Positions 1-8,440 of a DNA stretch of 55,080 nt are shown in pieces. Under the pieces are notes generated by a model. That model did not search any database, was not told the origin of the DNA, and saw only the letters and a list, made by a program, of their open reading frames with translations. Numbering within the stretch: position 1 is the stretch's first letter; each line of letters starts with the position of its first letter. This DNA comes from Enterobacteriaceae endosymbiont of Donacia cincticornis (GTDB lineage Bacteria > Pseudomonadota > Gammaproteobacteria > Enterobacterales > Enterobacteriaceae): assembly GCF_012568845.1 (NCBI RefSeq), contig NZ_CP046194.1, positions 70,873 through 125,952 of the forward strand. Direction: 5' to 3'. Made by a program: the position numbers and the translations under genes.

Positions 1-1031
1 GAGCAGGAGTTGCAGGTTTATCAGCTATTGGAACAGCAAAAAGTTTAGGAGCAATTGTAATTGCTTTTGATACAAGAAAAGAAGTAGAAGAACAAATTCA
101 AAGTATGGGAGCTGAATTTTTAAAATTAAAAGATCAAGAAAAAAATAGTATTCATGAATATGAGACTCATTCATCAAAAAAAAAATCACAATTAATACAA
201 GAATCTTTTAATAAAGTATTAAAAAAAACGGATATTGTTATCACAACAGCTATGGTTCCAAATAAAAAAGCACCTATTTTAATTACTAAAAAAATGATTA
301 AATTAATGAAACCTGGAAGTGTAATTTTTGATCTTGCTATTGAAAATGGAGGTAATTGTGAATTAACAGAAAAAAATAAAATAATTACTACAAATAATAA
401 TATTAACATTATAGGTTTTACAAATTTACCTAGTAAAGTAGCGCCTCAAGCTTCTCAATTATATAGTACGAATATCGTAAATTTAATAAATTTATTATCT
501 AAAAATCATTTAGGTAGAATTAATATTAATTTAAAAGACGAAATTATTAGAAACATGACTGTAATTTATAATCATACAATTATATGGCCAGCTCCAAAAA
601 TTAAAACATCAAAAATAAAAGATAAAACAAAAAAATTAAATAATTTTAAAAATATAAACAGGTCTATCAAAAAAAATAACAAATGTTTTTTAACAAATAA
701 ATACTTTTTATATATTTTAGGATTATTTACTACATATTATATAACACAATCTCTTCCTTATGACGTTATACCTCATTTTATAATTTTTTTATTATCTTGT
801 ATAATAGGTTATTATATAGTATGGAATGTTAGTCATACATTACATACACCTTTAATGTCTGTTACAAATGCAATTTCTGGGATTATTATTATTGGTTCTA
901 TTTTACAACTTAATAATAATTATTATACTACAATTATGTTAGCATTTTTAGGAACATTATTATCAAGTATTAATATTTTTGGAGGATTAACTATTACTCA
1001 ACGTATGCTTAAAATGTTTCGTAAAAATTAA
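1..1031 (+). CDS. pntA: NAD(P) transhydrogenase subunit alpha (3' part, 5' end outside window)
   Basis: Inner-membrane proton-translocating transhydrogenase, alpha subunit; with PntB it passes hydride from NADH to NADP+ using the proton gradient. The frame is open from base 3, giving 342 residues that begin inside the NAD-binding domain (AGVAGLSAIGTAKSLGA). The first 160-170 residues of the roughly 510-residue family lie upstream of the window. Further on are ITTAMVPNKKAP and IENGGNCE, a Lys/Asn-rich linker, then hydrophobic segments and the strongly conserved end (YYIVWNVSHTLHTPLMSVTN, TQRMLKMFRKN). pntB follows after 13 bases, so the two are surely one transcript. The linker is the only poorly conserved part. 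Identification is secure; the gene is partial only because of the window edge. Confidence 0.96.
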   Translation, partial: AGVAGLSAIGTAKSLGAIVIAFDTRKEVEEQIQSMGAEFLKLKDQEKNSIHEYETHSSKKKSQLIQESFNKVLKKTDIVITTAMVPNKKAPILITKKMIKLMKPGSVIFDLAIENGGNCELTEKNKIITTNNNINIIGFTNLPSKVAPQASQLYSTNIVNLINLLSKNHLGRININLKDEIIRNMTVIYNHTIIWPAPKIKTSKIKDKTKKLNNFKNINRSIKKNNKCFLTNKYFLYILGLFTTYYITQSLPYDVIPHFIIFLLSCIIGYYIVWNVSHTLHTPLMSVTNAISGIIIIGSILQLNNNYYTTIMLAFLGTLLSSINIFGGLTITQRMLKMFRKN

Positions 1032-1044
1032 GGAGAATTTATAA

Positions 1045-2451
1045 ATGTTTGATAGGTCACTAATATTTACATATACTATATCTGCAGTTTTATTTATATT
1101 AAGTATTGCAAGTCTTTCAAAAAAAGAAACTTCTCAAAAAGGTAATATATTTGCTATTAATGGTATGCTTATAGCGATTATAATAACTATATTAAAAGCA
1201 AAAATTAATAATGTTGGTTATATTTTAGGAGCAATTTTTTTAGGCGCATTTATAGGAATAAGTATTTCAAAAAAAATTGATATGACTAAAATGCCTCAAT
1301 TAATTGCAATATTACATAGTTTTGTAGGATTAACTGCAGTTCTTGTAGGATTTAATAATTATTTATTATTAATATATGATAAAATTATTTTTAATGAAAA
1401 TATAAGTATGCAATTAATAGAAATATTCTTTAGTATTTTTATTGGTTCTATTACTTTAATTGGTTCTATACTTGCTTTTAACAAATTATCTGGTTTTATT
1501 AAATCAAAAACCTTAAATTTAAAATTTAAAAATCAAATTAATTTATTAATGATATTAATATCATTTATTTTAATGATTTATTTTTTAAATACACATAATA
1601 TAAAATTACAAATTATCGTTTTAGGATTAATATTTTTAATTTCATTAGTATTTGGTTTCCATTTAATAATGAGTATTGGTGGAGCAGATATGCCTGTCGT
1701 AATATCAATGTTGAATTCTTATTCTGGATGGGCAGCCGCATCTTCAGGATTTATGTTAAATAATGATTTACTAATCATAACAGGTGCTTTAGTTGGATCA
1801 TCTGGAGCTATTCTTTCTTATTTAATGTGTAAAGGTATGAATAGATCATTTTTTAATGTACTTCTTGGAAGTAATAATAAAATTAATAATCAAAAAAATA
1901 GTTCTACTTTAACAAAAAAAAATATACAAAATTATAAAGAAATATCTATTGATAATACAATAGATATATTAAAAAATTCAAATAATATTATTATTGTTCC
2001 TGGATATGGATTAGCTGTTTCACAAGCACAATATCCACTTTCTGAAATAGTAAAGAAATTAATTCAATTAAATATTAAAGTTAGATTTGCGATTCATCCT
2101 GTAGCAGGACGTTTACCTGGACATATGAATGTTTTATTAGCAGAAGCTAATATACCATATAATATAGTATATGAAATGGATGATATTAATAAGGATTTTA
2201 CTAATACAGACACAGTATTAGTAATAGGGGCTAATGATACAGTTAATCCCTCAGCTCAAGAAGATATTGAAAGTCCAATATCAGGTATGCCTATTTTAGA
2301 AGTCTGGAAAGCTAATAATATTATTATTTTTAAAAGAAGTATGAATCAGGGATATGCTGGAATTAATAATCCTTTATTTTATCAAGATAATAGCTATATG
2401 TTATTTGGAGATGCAAAAAATTCTATAAGTAAAATTTTACAAAAATTTTAA
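1045..2451 (+). CDS. pntB: NAD(P) transhydrogenase subunit beta
   Basis: Membrane and NADP-binding subunit of the proton-translocating transhydrogenase. It has 468 residues (about 462 in E. coli), so it is full length. The N-terminal half is a series of hydrophobic helices with the conserved stretches [14 protein letters not shown] and [20 protein letters not shown]. The C-terminal NADP domain shows [39 protein letters not shown] and [11 protein letters not shown]. The start ATG is preceded by AGGAG at 1031-1035. It follows pntA by 13 bases. A stem-loop after the stop (2456-2495) separates it from convergent fnr. The complex is a plausible main source of NADPH for a cell with little central metabolism; this role is inferred. 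Confidence 0.97.
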   Translation: MFDRSLIFTYTISAVLFILSIASLSKKETSQKGNIFAINGMLIAIIITILKAKINNVGYILGAIFLGAFIGISISKKIDMTKMPQLIAILHSFVGLTAVLVGFNNYLLLIYDKIIFNENISMQLIEIFFSIFIGSITLIGSILAFNKLSGFIKSKTLNLKFKNQINLLMILISFILMIYFLNTHNIKLQIIVLGLIFLISLVFGFHLIMSIGGADMPVVISMLNSYSGWAAASSGFMLNNDLLIITGALVGSSGAILSYLMCKGMNRSFFNVLLGSNNKINNQKNSSTLTKKNIQNYKEISIDNTIDILKNSNNIIIVPGYGLAVSQAQYPLSEIVKKLIQLNIKVRFAIHPVAGRLPGHMNVLLAEANIPYNIVYEMDDINKDFTNTDTVLVIGANDTVNPSAQEDIESPISGMPILEVWKANNIIIFKRSMNQGYAGINNPLFYQDNSYMLFGDAKNSISKILQKF

Positions 2452-2455
2452 TAAA

Positions 2456-2495
2456 AAAGTTTACTCATTGTATATAAAATACTAGAGTAAACTTT
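2456..2495. terminator. Bidirectional stem-loop terminator between pntB and fnr
   Basis: A perfect 11-bp inverted repeat, AAAGTTTACTC at 2456-2466 and GAGTAAACTTT at 2485-2495, with an 18-base loop, lies in the 67-base gap between the convergent ends of pntB and fnr. T-rich sequence follows on the plus strand and A-rich sequence precedes it, so it could end transcription from either side. The function is inferred from position and symmetry. Confidence 0.7.
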
Positions 2496-2518
2496 ATATT
2501 TTTATATATATAAGTTTA

Positions 2519-3238
2519 TTAATTAATAAAATTAATTAATTTTAAATAATTATTAATTATAATATTTTTACCATTAATCATTAGTATATTACTTTTTTTA
2601 AATTTACTTAAAATACGACTTACAGTTTCCACTGTAATACCTAAATAATTACCAATATCACTTCTAGTCATAGATAAAAAAAAATTTTCGTGTGAATATC
2701 CTATTATTTTAAATTTTTTAGATAAATCATATATAAATGTGGCTAATTTTATTTCTGCTTTTTTTCTAGATAAAAGTGATATAAAATAAGAATTTATTTT
2801 AATTTCTTTACTCATCAGATTAATAATCTTTTGTCCTAAAGATGGAATTTTTATAAAAAGATTATTTAATTTAGATATAGATACTTTACATAAAGTAGAC
2901 GTTTCTAATGCTTTACTAAAATTACTATAAACACTATTATAAATACTATCTAAACCTATTAAATCACTTTTAAAATAAAATCTAGTTATTTGTTCATTTC
3001 CCTGCTTTGAAAAATTATAAGTTTTAATAGTTCCTGATTGTATAGTATATAAAAAATACATTCTTTCTTTTTTTTTAAATAATACTTCTCCTTTATGAAT
3101 TATCTTTTTTTGTTTAAAGATTGTAATAAATTTTTTATATTTAAAAAATATACATAATTTATATGTTAAACAATTTTTACAATTAATATCATTATAATAA
3201 TTTATATTTTTTACATTATATTTTTGTTTCAGAATCAT
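2519..3238 (-). CDS. fnr: FNR-type oxygen-responsive transcriptional regulator
   Basis: Crp/Fnr-family regulator; in E. coli a [4Fe-4S] cluster allows dimerisation without oxygen and binding to TTGAT-N4-ATCAA sites. It has 239 residues (250 in E. coli). Cys20, Cys23 and Cys29 (NCKNCLTYKLC) and the fourth ligand Cys117 (ETSTLCKVS) are all present with native spacing. Then come the sensor beta-roll (IQSGTIKTYNFSKQGNEQIT), the dimerisation helix (INLMSKEIKINSYFISLLS) and a C-terminal helix-turn-helix (MTRSDIGNYLGITVETVSRI) whose recognition helix keeps the E-SR pattern of FNR rather than Crp. It is downstream of rne on the same strand. Both cluster and DNA contacts look intact, so I call it functional. 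Retention of a global regulator in so reduced a genome is unusual. Confidence 0.93.
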   Translation of the reverse strand: MILKQKYNVKNINYYNDINCKNCLTYKLCIFFKYKKFITIFKQKKIIHKGEVLFKKKERMYFLYTIQSGTIKTYNFSKQGNEQITRFYFKSDLIGLDSIYNSVYSNFSKALETSTLCKVSISKLNNLFIKIPSLGQKIINLMSKEIKINSYFISLLSRKKAEIKLATFIYDLSKKFKIIGYSHENFFLSMTRSDIGNYLGITVETVSRILSKFKKSNILMINGKNIIINNYLKLINFIN

Positions 3239-3280
3239 TTTTTACTCTCTGAAATTAAAAAAATAAAAAATATTTTTTAT

Positions 3281-3316
3281 TAGAATATAATCAATATATA
3301 TATCGATTATATTCTA
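3281..3316. terminator. Perfect 12-bp inverted repeat between rne and fnr
   Basis: TAGAATATAATC at 3281-3292 and its exact reverse complement GATTATATTCTA at 3305-3316 enclose a 12-base loop, in the 129-base gap between the rne stop and the fnr start (both on the minus strand). Reading on the minus strand, T-rich sequence follows. It may terminate rne transcripts or act as an operator before fnr. It contains no full FNR site. The function is a guess; the symmetry is certain. Confidence 0.45.
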
Positions 3317-3367
3317 TAATTTTATATTTAAGGTTAAGTATTTTATGTATTTTTATGTAAAAAAAAA

Positions 3368-5881
3368 CTATAATCTTTTTACCGGAGATGTAGCATATTT
3401 TTTAGCAGCATGAGCTCCAGCACCTTTTTTATTATTTAAATTAAATGATGAATTAATTAATTTATTATTAAAACAATTTGTAAAATTATTATGTATTTTT
3501 TTATTATTTGTTGATATATAATTTTTATATATTTTTTTTTTAGTTATAAAATTGTTATTTTTTATATTTTGATTATGGATATTAATAATATCAGAAACAA
3601 TTACACGAGTTTTAGATATTATTTTTTTTTTTGTTTGTAATTTAATTTTATTTAATATAAATCTATTAATTTTAACTGGATTTTTAAATTTATTTAATCC
3701 CATTCTATTTTCTATAGAAAAATTAGATATATTATTTTGTGTTTTATTAAAAATATTAGTAATTTTATTAAAATTATTTTTTATATATTTTTTATCATAT
3801 AATAAATAATTATTATTTGTTTTTATTTTTAAAAATTTGTCTAATTTTATACAATTAAATAAATTTTTATTATTATTTTTAATTATTAGATTATTATTTA
3901 AATTAAATAATTTTAGTGTTTTATCTTTAAATTCTACACTAGAAATTAAAAATTTTTTTTTTTTATATAAATTTGAAATTTTTTTTTTTGAATTTAAAAA
4001 AATATGTTCAAAAGAACAACCTATATTTTTTCTTAAATTTTTCTTTTTGTTAAAGATAAAAAATTTTTTATAATTATTTAAAATAAATTGATTTACAATA
4101 AAAATATTTTGTTTAACATTTTTTATAATTTTTTTTATATAAAAAAATTTTTTTTTAAGAAAATTTAAAATATTAAATACTATATATTTTTGTTTTAAAC
4201 AAAAATATATTAATTTATATACATAAGAAATAGAATAATATTCTTTTTTTAAAAAGAATTTATTATATGTACTTAATTTTTGATTTTTTTTATTTTCACT
4301 TATAATATTTTGTAAAAATTTATTTTTTAAATAATTAAAATCAAAATTATTTGAATTTAATTTTTGTAATGTATTTATAATATAATAAAGATTTTTTTTA
4401 TCTTCCCCATGTTTAATCCGTAAAATAGAATAATTAGGTGTATCTAATTTAGAATTAGGTATAATAAAGGTTCTGATTTTTCTATTTTCAATAGCATTTA
4501 CTGAATCTCTTTTTTCATTTAATAAATAAGAAGCTATTTTTACTGGAACTATAGCATATACTTCTTTTGTATTATCTTTAAAAGATTCTTCTTCTATTAA
4601 TCTTAATATAGATAATGATAAAGATTTATTATCTCTTAATGTACCATGTCCTAAACATCTAGGACATAAATAATAATTAGATTCGTTTAAAGAAGATTTT
4701 AATCTTTGACGTGACATTTCTAATAATCCAAATTTTGAAATATGATTTATTTGAATTTTAGCTCTATCATAACGTATATTATAAAGTAATCTTTTTTCTA
4801 TGGTTTTTTTATTTTCTAAAATAGACATATCAATAAAATCTATTACAATTAATCCACCCACATCACGTAATCTTAATTGTCTAATAATTTCATCTGCAGC
4901 TTCTAAATTAATATTTAATGCTGTTTCTTCTATATCAATGCCTTTTGTAGCTTTTGATGAATTAACATCAATTGATGTTAATGCTTCTGTTGTATCAATA
5001 ACAATTGAACCACCAGAAGGTAAACGTACTTCTTTTTGGAAAGCAGTTTCGATTTGAGACTCTATTTGATAATGACTAAACAAAGGAATATTACCTTTAT
5101 ATAATTTAATTTTACTATTTAAATCTGATTTACCTAAAATATTAACATGTTTTTTTGCTAATTTTAAAATTTTTAAATTATCTATTAAAATTTCATTTAT
5201 ATCATGATATAAATAATCACGTAATATTCTTATAATAATATTACTTTCTTGATGTATTAAAAAAGGAGCTGGTTTTTTTTTTGCTATTTTTTTTATTATT
5301 TCCCAATGTTTTAATCTAAATTTTAAATCTAATTTAAGTGTTTCTATATTTTTCCCTAAACTAGCTGTACGAATAATTAAACTCATATTATTTGGTAAAT
5401 ATAATAATGATAAAAATTTTTTTAAAATTTTTCTATCTTTTCCTTTTATTTTTCTAGATATTCCACTAAAATTAGAACTATTAGGCATTAAAACTAAATA
5501 ACTACCTGCTAAGCTAATAAATGTTGTTAATAATGCACCTTTTCTTCCTCTTTCTTCTTTATCTATTTGTACAATAATTTCTTTACCAATTAATAAAGAA
5601 TCTTTAAAATTTATTTTATTAGAAAAATTTTCATAATTATTGTAAGGTAAATATTCTTTTGTAATTTCTTTAATAGGTAAAAAACCATGTTTATCTACTC
5701 CATAATCTACAAAAACAGCTTCTAAACTTGGTTCAACACGTGTAATTTTTCCTTTATATATATTAGATTTTTTTTGCTTATGATTAGAATTTTCTATATC
5801 TAAATCATATAATCTTTGTCCATCTACTAGAGCAACACGCAATTCTTCATGTTGAGTAGCATTTATTAACATTCTTTTCAT
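3368..5881 (-). CDS. rne: Ribonuclease E
   Basis: Essential endoribonuclease for mRNA decay and rRNA/tRNA processing. It has 837 residues (1061 in E. coli). The N-terminal catalytic half (about 1-510) is well conserved: the start MKRMLINATQHEELRVALVD, the S1 domain (YKGKITRVEPSLEAVFVDYG), the metal-binding Asp segments (SIVIDTTEALTSIDVNS and GGLIVIDFIDM) and the zinc-link CPRCLGHG. The C-terminal 320 residues are Asn/Lys/Ile/Phe-rich with little similarity, except for the last 20 (KGAGAHAAKKYATSPVKRL), which resemble the E. coli PNPase-binding tail. It is divergent from rluC as in E. coli. The catalytic identity is certain; loss of the helicase and enolase scaffold sites is inferred from the lack of recognisable motifs. 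Confidence 0.96.
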   Translation of the reverse strand: MKRMLINATQHEELRVALVDGQRLYDLDIENSNHKQKKSNIYKGKITRVEPSLEAVFVDYGVDKHGFLPIKEITKEYLPYNNYENFSNKINFKDSLLIGKEIIVQIDKEERGRKGALLTTFISLAGSYLVLMPNSSNFSGISRKIKGKDRKILKKFLSLLYLPNNMSLIIRTASLGKNIETLKLDLKFRLKHWEIIKKIAKKKPAPFLIHQESNIIIRILRDYLYHDINEILIDNLKILKLAKKHVNILGKSDLNSKIKLYKGNIPLFSHYQIESQIETAFQKEVRLPSGGSIVIDTTEALTSIDVNSSKATKGIDIEETALNINLEAADEIIRQLRLRDVGGLIVIDFIDMSILENKKTIEKRLLYNIRYDRAKIQINHISKFGLLEMSRQRLKSSLNESNYYLCPRCLGHGTLRDNKSLSLSILRLIEEESFKDNTKEVYAIVPVKIASYLLNEKRDSVNAIENRKIRTFIIPNSKLDTPNYSILRIKHGEDKKNLYYIINTLQKLNSNNFDFNYLKNKFLQNIISENKKNQKLSTYNKFFLKKEYYSISYVYKLIYFCLKQKYIVFNILNFLKKKFFYIKKIIKNVKQNIFIVNQFILNNYKKFFIFNKKKNLRKNIGCSFEHIFLNSKKKISNLYKKKKFLISSVEFKDKTLKLFNLNNNLIIKNNNKNLFNCIKLDKFLKIKTNNNYLLYDKKYIKNNFNKITNIFNKTQNNISNFSIENRMGLNKFKNPVKINRFILNKIKLQTKKKIISKTRVIVSDIINIHNQNIKNNNFITKKKIYKNYISTNNKKIHNNFTNCFNNKLINSSFNLNNKKGAGAHAAKKYATSPVKRL

Positions 5882-6229
5882 AATAACTTACTCATGTATT
5901 TTAAACTAATTAATATTTTATAAAAAATATAAAAGTGATATAATAAGAAAATTTTATTTAATCTTTTATGAATAGATTTAAATTAATAATTTTTAATTAT
6001 TTGAAAATAATAAAATATATTTTATGATTATTTATAATTTTAAAAAAAATTTATAAAAATTTTTATGTAATAAAAAAATATTTACATTTATGGAAAATTT
6101 ATAAAAATTATTTATCAATAATAACATAAATTTTAATTTTCAAAAAATCATTTTATATAAAAATATATTATGTATATTAAATTTTAAATTATTATTAATA
6201 ATAATAAATATAACTTTTTATAAAAAAAA
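5882..6229. other. 348-base divergent rne/rluC intergenic region
   Basis: Almost pure A+T, with no open frame resembling a protein and no RNA gene. It must hold the promoters for rne (minus) and rluC (plus). One sigma70-like match for the plus strand is TTGAAA at 6001-6006 and TATGAT at 6023-6028 with a 16-base spacer, but chance matches are frequent at this composition. In E. coli the long rne leader mediates RNase E autoregulation; I can see no conserved hairpin that would show this is kept. Confidence 0.5.
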
Positions 6230-7162
6230 ATGAAAAATAAAAATATTATTGTATCTTCTTTTATTGATAGACAAAGAATAGATAATTTTTTAATTAAAAA
6301 ATTTAAAACAGTTCCTAAAAGTTTAATATATAAAATACTAAGAAAAGGTAAAATAAAAGTTAATAAAAAAAAAGTATCTCCATATTTTAAAATAAAATAT
6401 CAAGATAAAATTGAACTTCCTTATATATATATAAATCATACAAAAAAAAATAAAAAAAAATTGAGTTTAAATAAAATAACATTCTTAAAAAAAATAATTA
6501 TTTTTGAAGATAGATATATTTTAGCTATCAATAAACCTTCTGGTATTGCAGTTCATGGAGGAAGTGGTATTAATTATGGTATCATAGAAAGTTATAGATT
6601 TTTATTTAAAAAAAATTTTTTTTTAGAACTTGTACATAGGATTGATAAAGAAACATCTGGTGTTTTATTAATGGCAAAAAAAAGATCAATATTAAAGATA
6701 TTACAACAACAATTAAGAGAAAAAAAAATAAAAAAAGAATATATTGCTTTAGTAAAAGGGAATTGTATTTCAAAAAAATATATTTATATTAAAAATTTTT
6801 TAGTAAAAAATTTTTTAAATAAAAAAGTTAAAGTTAAAATAGATAAAAAAGGTAAATTTTCGGAAACTAAGTTTAAAATTATTAAAAATTATACAAATTT
6901 TATGTTGACAAAAATTAAACCCATTACTGGTAGAACACATCAAATTAGAGTACATATGTCTTGTTTAAATTATCCTATAATTAATGACCAACGATATGGT
7001 GATTATAATCTAAATTTAGAATTTAAAAAAAATTTTAATTTAAACAGATTATTTTTACACGCTAAAAAAATTATATTTATACATCCTATAAATAACAAAA
7101 AAATTGTAATTAATGCTCCCTTAAGTAAGGAATTATATAACTGTTTATTAAAATTAAAATAA
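6230..7162 (+). CDS. rluC: 23S rRNA pseudouridine synthase RluC
   Basis: Converts uridines of 23S rRNA (955, 2504 and 2580 in E. coli) to pseudouridine. It has 310 residues, close to the 319 of E. coli. An N-terminal S4-like RNA-binding domain (RIDNFLIKKF ... LRKGKIKVNKKKV, about 12-70) precedes the RluA-type catalytic domain, with INKPSGIAVHGGSG, the catalytic Asp motif LVHRIDKETSGVLLM, and PITGRTHQIRVHM. The start is an ATG after a long A run without a clear ribosome-binding site. The divergent rne-rluC pair followed by rpmF is the E. coli order. The choice of RluC over the paralogues RluA and RluD rests mainly on this context. Confidence 0.93.
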   Translation: MKNKNIIVSSFIDRQRIDNFLIKKFKTVPKSLIYKILRKGKIKVNKKKVSPYFKIKYQDKIELPYIYINHTKKNKKKLSLNKITFLKKIIIFEDRYILAINKPSGIAVHGGSGINYGIIESYRFLFKKNFFLELVHRIDKETSGVLLMAKKRSILKILQQQLREKKIKKEYIALVKGNCISKKYIYIKNFLVKNFLNKKVKVKIDKKGKFSETKFKIIKNYTNFMLTKIKPITGRTHQIRVHMSCLNYPIINDQRYGDYNLNLEFKKNFNLNRLFLHAKKIIFIHPINNKKIVINAPLSKELYNCLLKLK

Positions 7163-7254
7163 TAATAAAAAATATTTTATATAAATAAAATGTAATATAT
7201 ACTAATTTATAATTTTAAATATAAAAATAGTATTTTTTATAAAAGGTAAATATT

Positions 7255-7431
7255 ATGGCAGTTCAAAAACATAAAAAATCAAGATCTAAAAGAGGTATGA
7301 GACGTTCTCATGATAAATTATCAAAAAATAAATTTTTATTAATTAATAAAAAAACGGGGAAAAAATATTTATACCATCATATATCTGATGATGGTTTTTA
7401 TAAAAATAAAAAAATTATAAATAAAAATTAA
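7255..7431 (+). CDS. rpmF: 50S ribosomal protein L32
   Basis: Small large-subunit protein of 58 residues (57 in E. coli). The start MAVQKHKKSRSKRGMRRSHD is nearly identical to the family, followed by KTGKKYLYHHISDDGFYK. The ATG at 7255 is preceded by AAAGG at 7242-7246. It sits between rluC and fabD. In E. coli plsX and fabH lie between rpmF and fabD; here only 43 bases separate the two, so those genes have been removed. Small size makes it easy to miss, but motif and context make it certain. Confidence 0.97.
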   Translation: MAVQKHKKSRSKRGMRRSHDKLSKNKFLLINKKTGKKYLYHHISDDGFYKNKKIINKN

Positions 7432-7474
7432 TCTAAATTTAAAATAATATATATATTAAATATATTAAAATAAA

Positions 7475-8430
7475 ATGAAAAAATTTGTTGCTATATTTCC
7501 CGGTCAAGGAACCCAATTTATTGGTATGTTGTCTGATTTATATAAAAAATATAAAATTATAAAAGAAACCTTTTATTTAGCTTCAGAAATATTAGGATAT
7601 GATTTATGGTATCTTACACAAAAAGGTCCATTAAAAAAATTAAATAAAACATATTATACTCAACCTGCTATTTTAGCATCATCTATAGCAATATATAATT
7701 TATGGTTATATAAAAATAACATAAGACCTGATATAGTTACAGGATATAGTTTAGGAGAATATACTGCTATGGTATGTAGTGGTATTATTAGTTTTTCTGA
7801 TGCTATTAAAATAGTAGAATTTAGAGGTAAATTAATGTATAAAATATCATGTAATTTAAATGATTTTTATACAACCGGATATTATATGAAAACAATTATT
7901 GGATTAAAAAAAAAATAATTAAAAAAATTTGTAAAAGAATTAATAAATATAATCACATTATTTCAATATCTAATTATAATTCATATAAAAATATTACTGT
8001 TAGTGGAAATAAATTAGCTATAATTAAAGCTACGAAAATATTTAAATCTTTAGGAGCACATATAATACCAATAAATATTAATGTACCTTCTCATTGTTTA
8101 TTAATGAGACCTATAACTTTAAAATTTAAAACATTTTTAGAAACAATTAAAATTAATAAACCAAAAATTAAATTTATTAATAATATAAGTTGTAATTATG
8201 AAATATCATCTAAAAATATTAAAAATTCTTTAATTAAACAATTATATTCACCTATTAATTGGATTAAATGTATTAAATTTATAGAAAAACAAAATATATT
8301 AAATGTAATAGAATTTACTCCTAAAAATTTACTTAAAAAAATATCACAAAAAATTACAAATAATTTAAATATAGATTCCATCTATAATGTAGAAACATTT
8401 CTTTTAACATTTAAAAAATATAAGATTTAA
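7475..8430 (+). pseudogene. fabD: Malonyl-CoA-ACP transacylase, interrupted by a one-base frameshift in an A10 tract (possibly rescued by slippage)
   Basis: FabD loads malonyl groups onto acyl carrier protein for fatty-acid synthesis. The first frame (7475-7918, 147 residues) holds FPGQGTQ, the nucleophile loop GYSLGEY (Ser92) and Arg117 in VEFRGK, then stops just after IIGLKKK. The rest, including the catalytic His in VPSHCLLM (codon 8092-8094), continues without a stop in the -1 frame to 8430 (for example SLGAHIIPI and IKQLYSPINWIK). One extra A in the run at 7906-7915 restores a 318-residue protein that aligns end to end with E. coli FabD (309). The downstream half is not decaying, so the lesion is recent, a sequencing error, or corrected by RNA polymerase or ribosome slippage. 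His91 of the usual GHSLG is Tyr. fabG follows after 10 bases. Confidence 0.88.
7906..7915 (+). other. A10 homopolymer at the fabD frameshift
   Basis: Ten consecutive A, the first being the third base of a Leu codon; in the upstream frame the run leads straight into TAA at 7916-7918. A run of 11 would join the two halves of fabD exactly. Homopolymers of this length are known slippage sites for RNA polymerase in AT-rich endosymbionts, and are also the commonest place for read or assembly errors. Confidence 0.85.
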
Positions 8431-8440
8431 AATAAAAAAT

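Noticed and set aside
3281..3316. An FNR-binding site in the inverted repeat upstream of fnr
   Set aside because: Only a single TTGAT half-site can be made; there is no ATCAA at the required 4-base spacing.
8104..8430. Independent small gene starting at ATG 8104
   Set aside because: Its product is the C-terminal part of FabD, and homology continues upstream of the ATG in the same frame to the A10 tract; it is a piece of fabD, not a separate gene.
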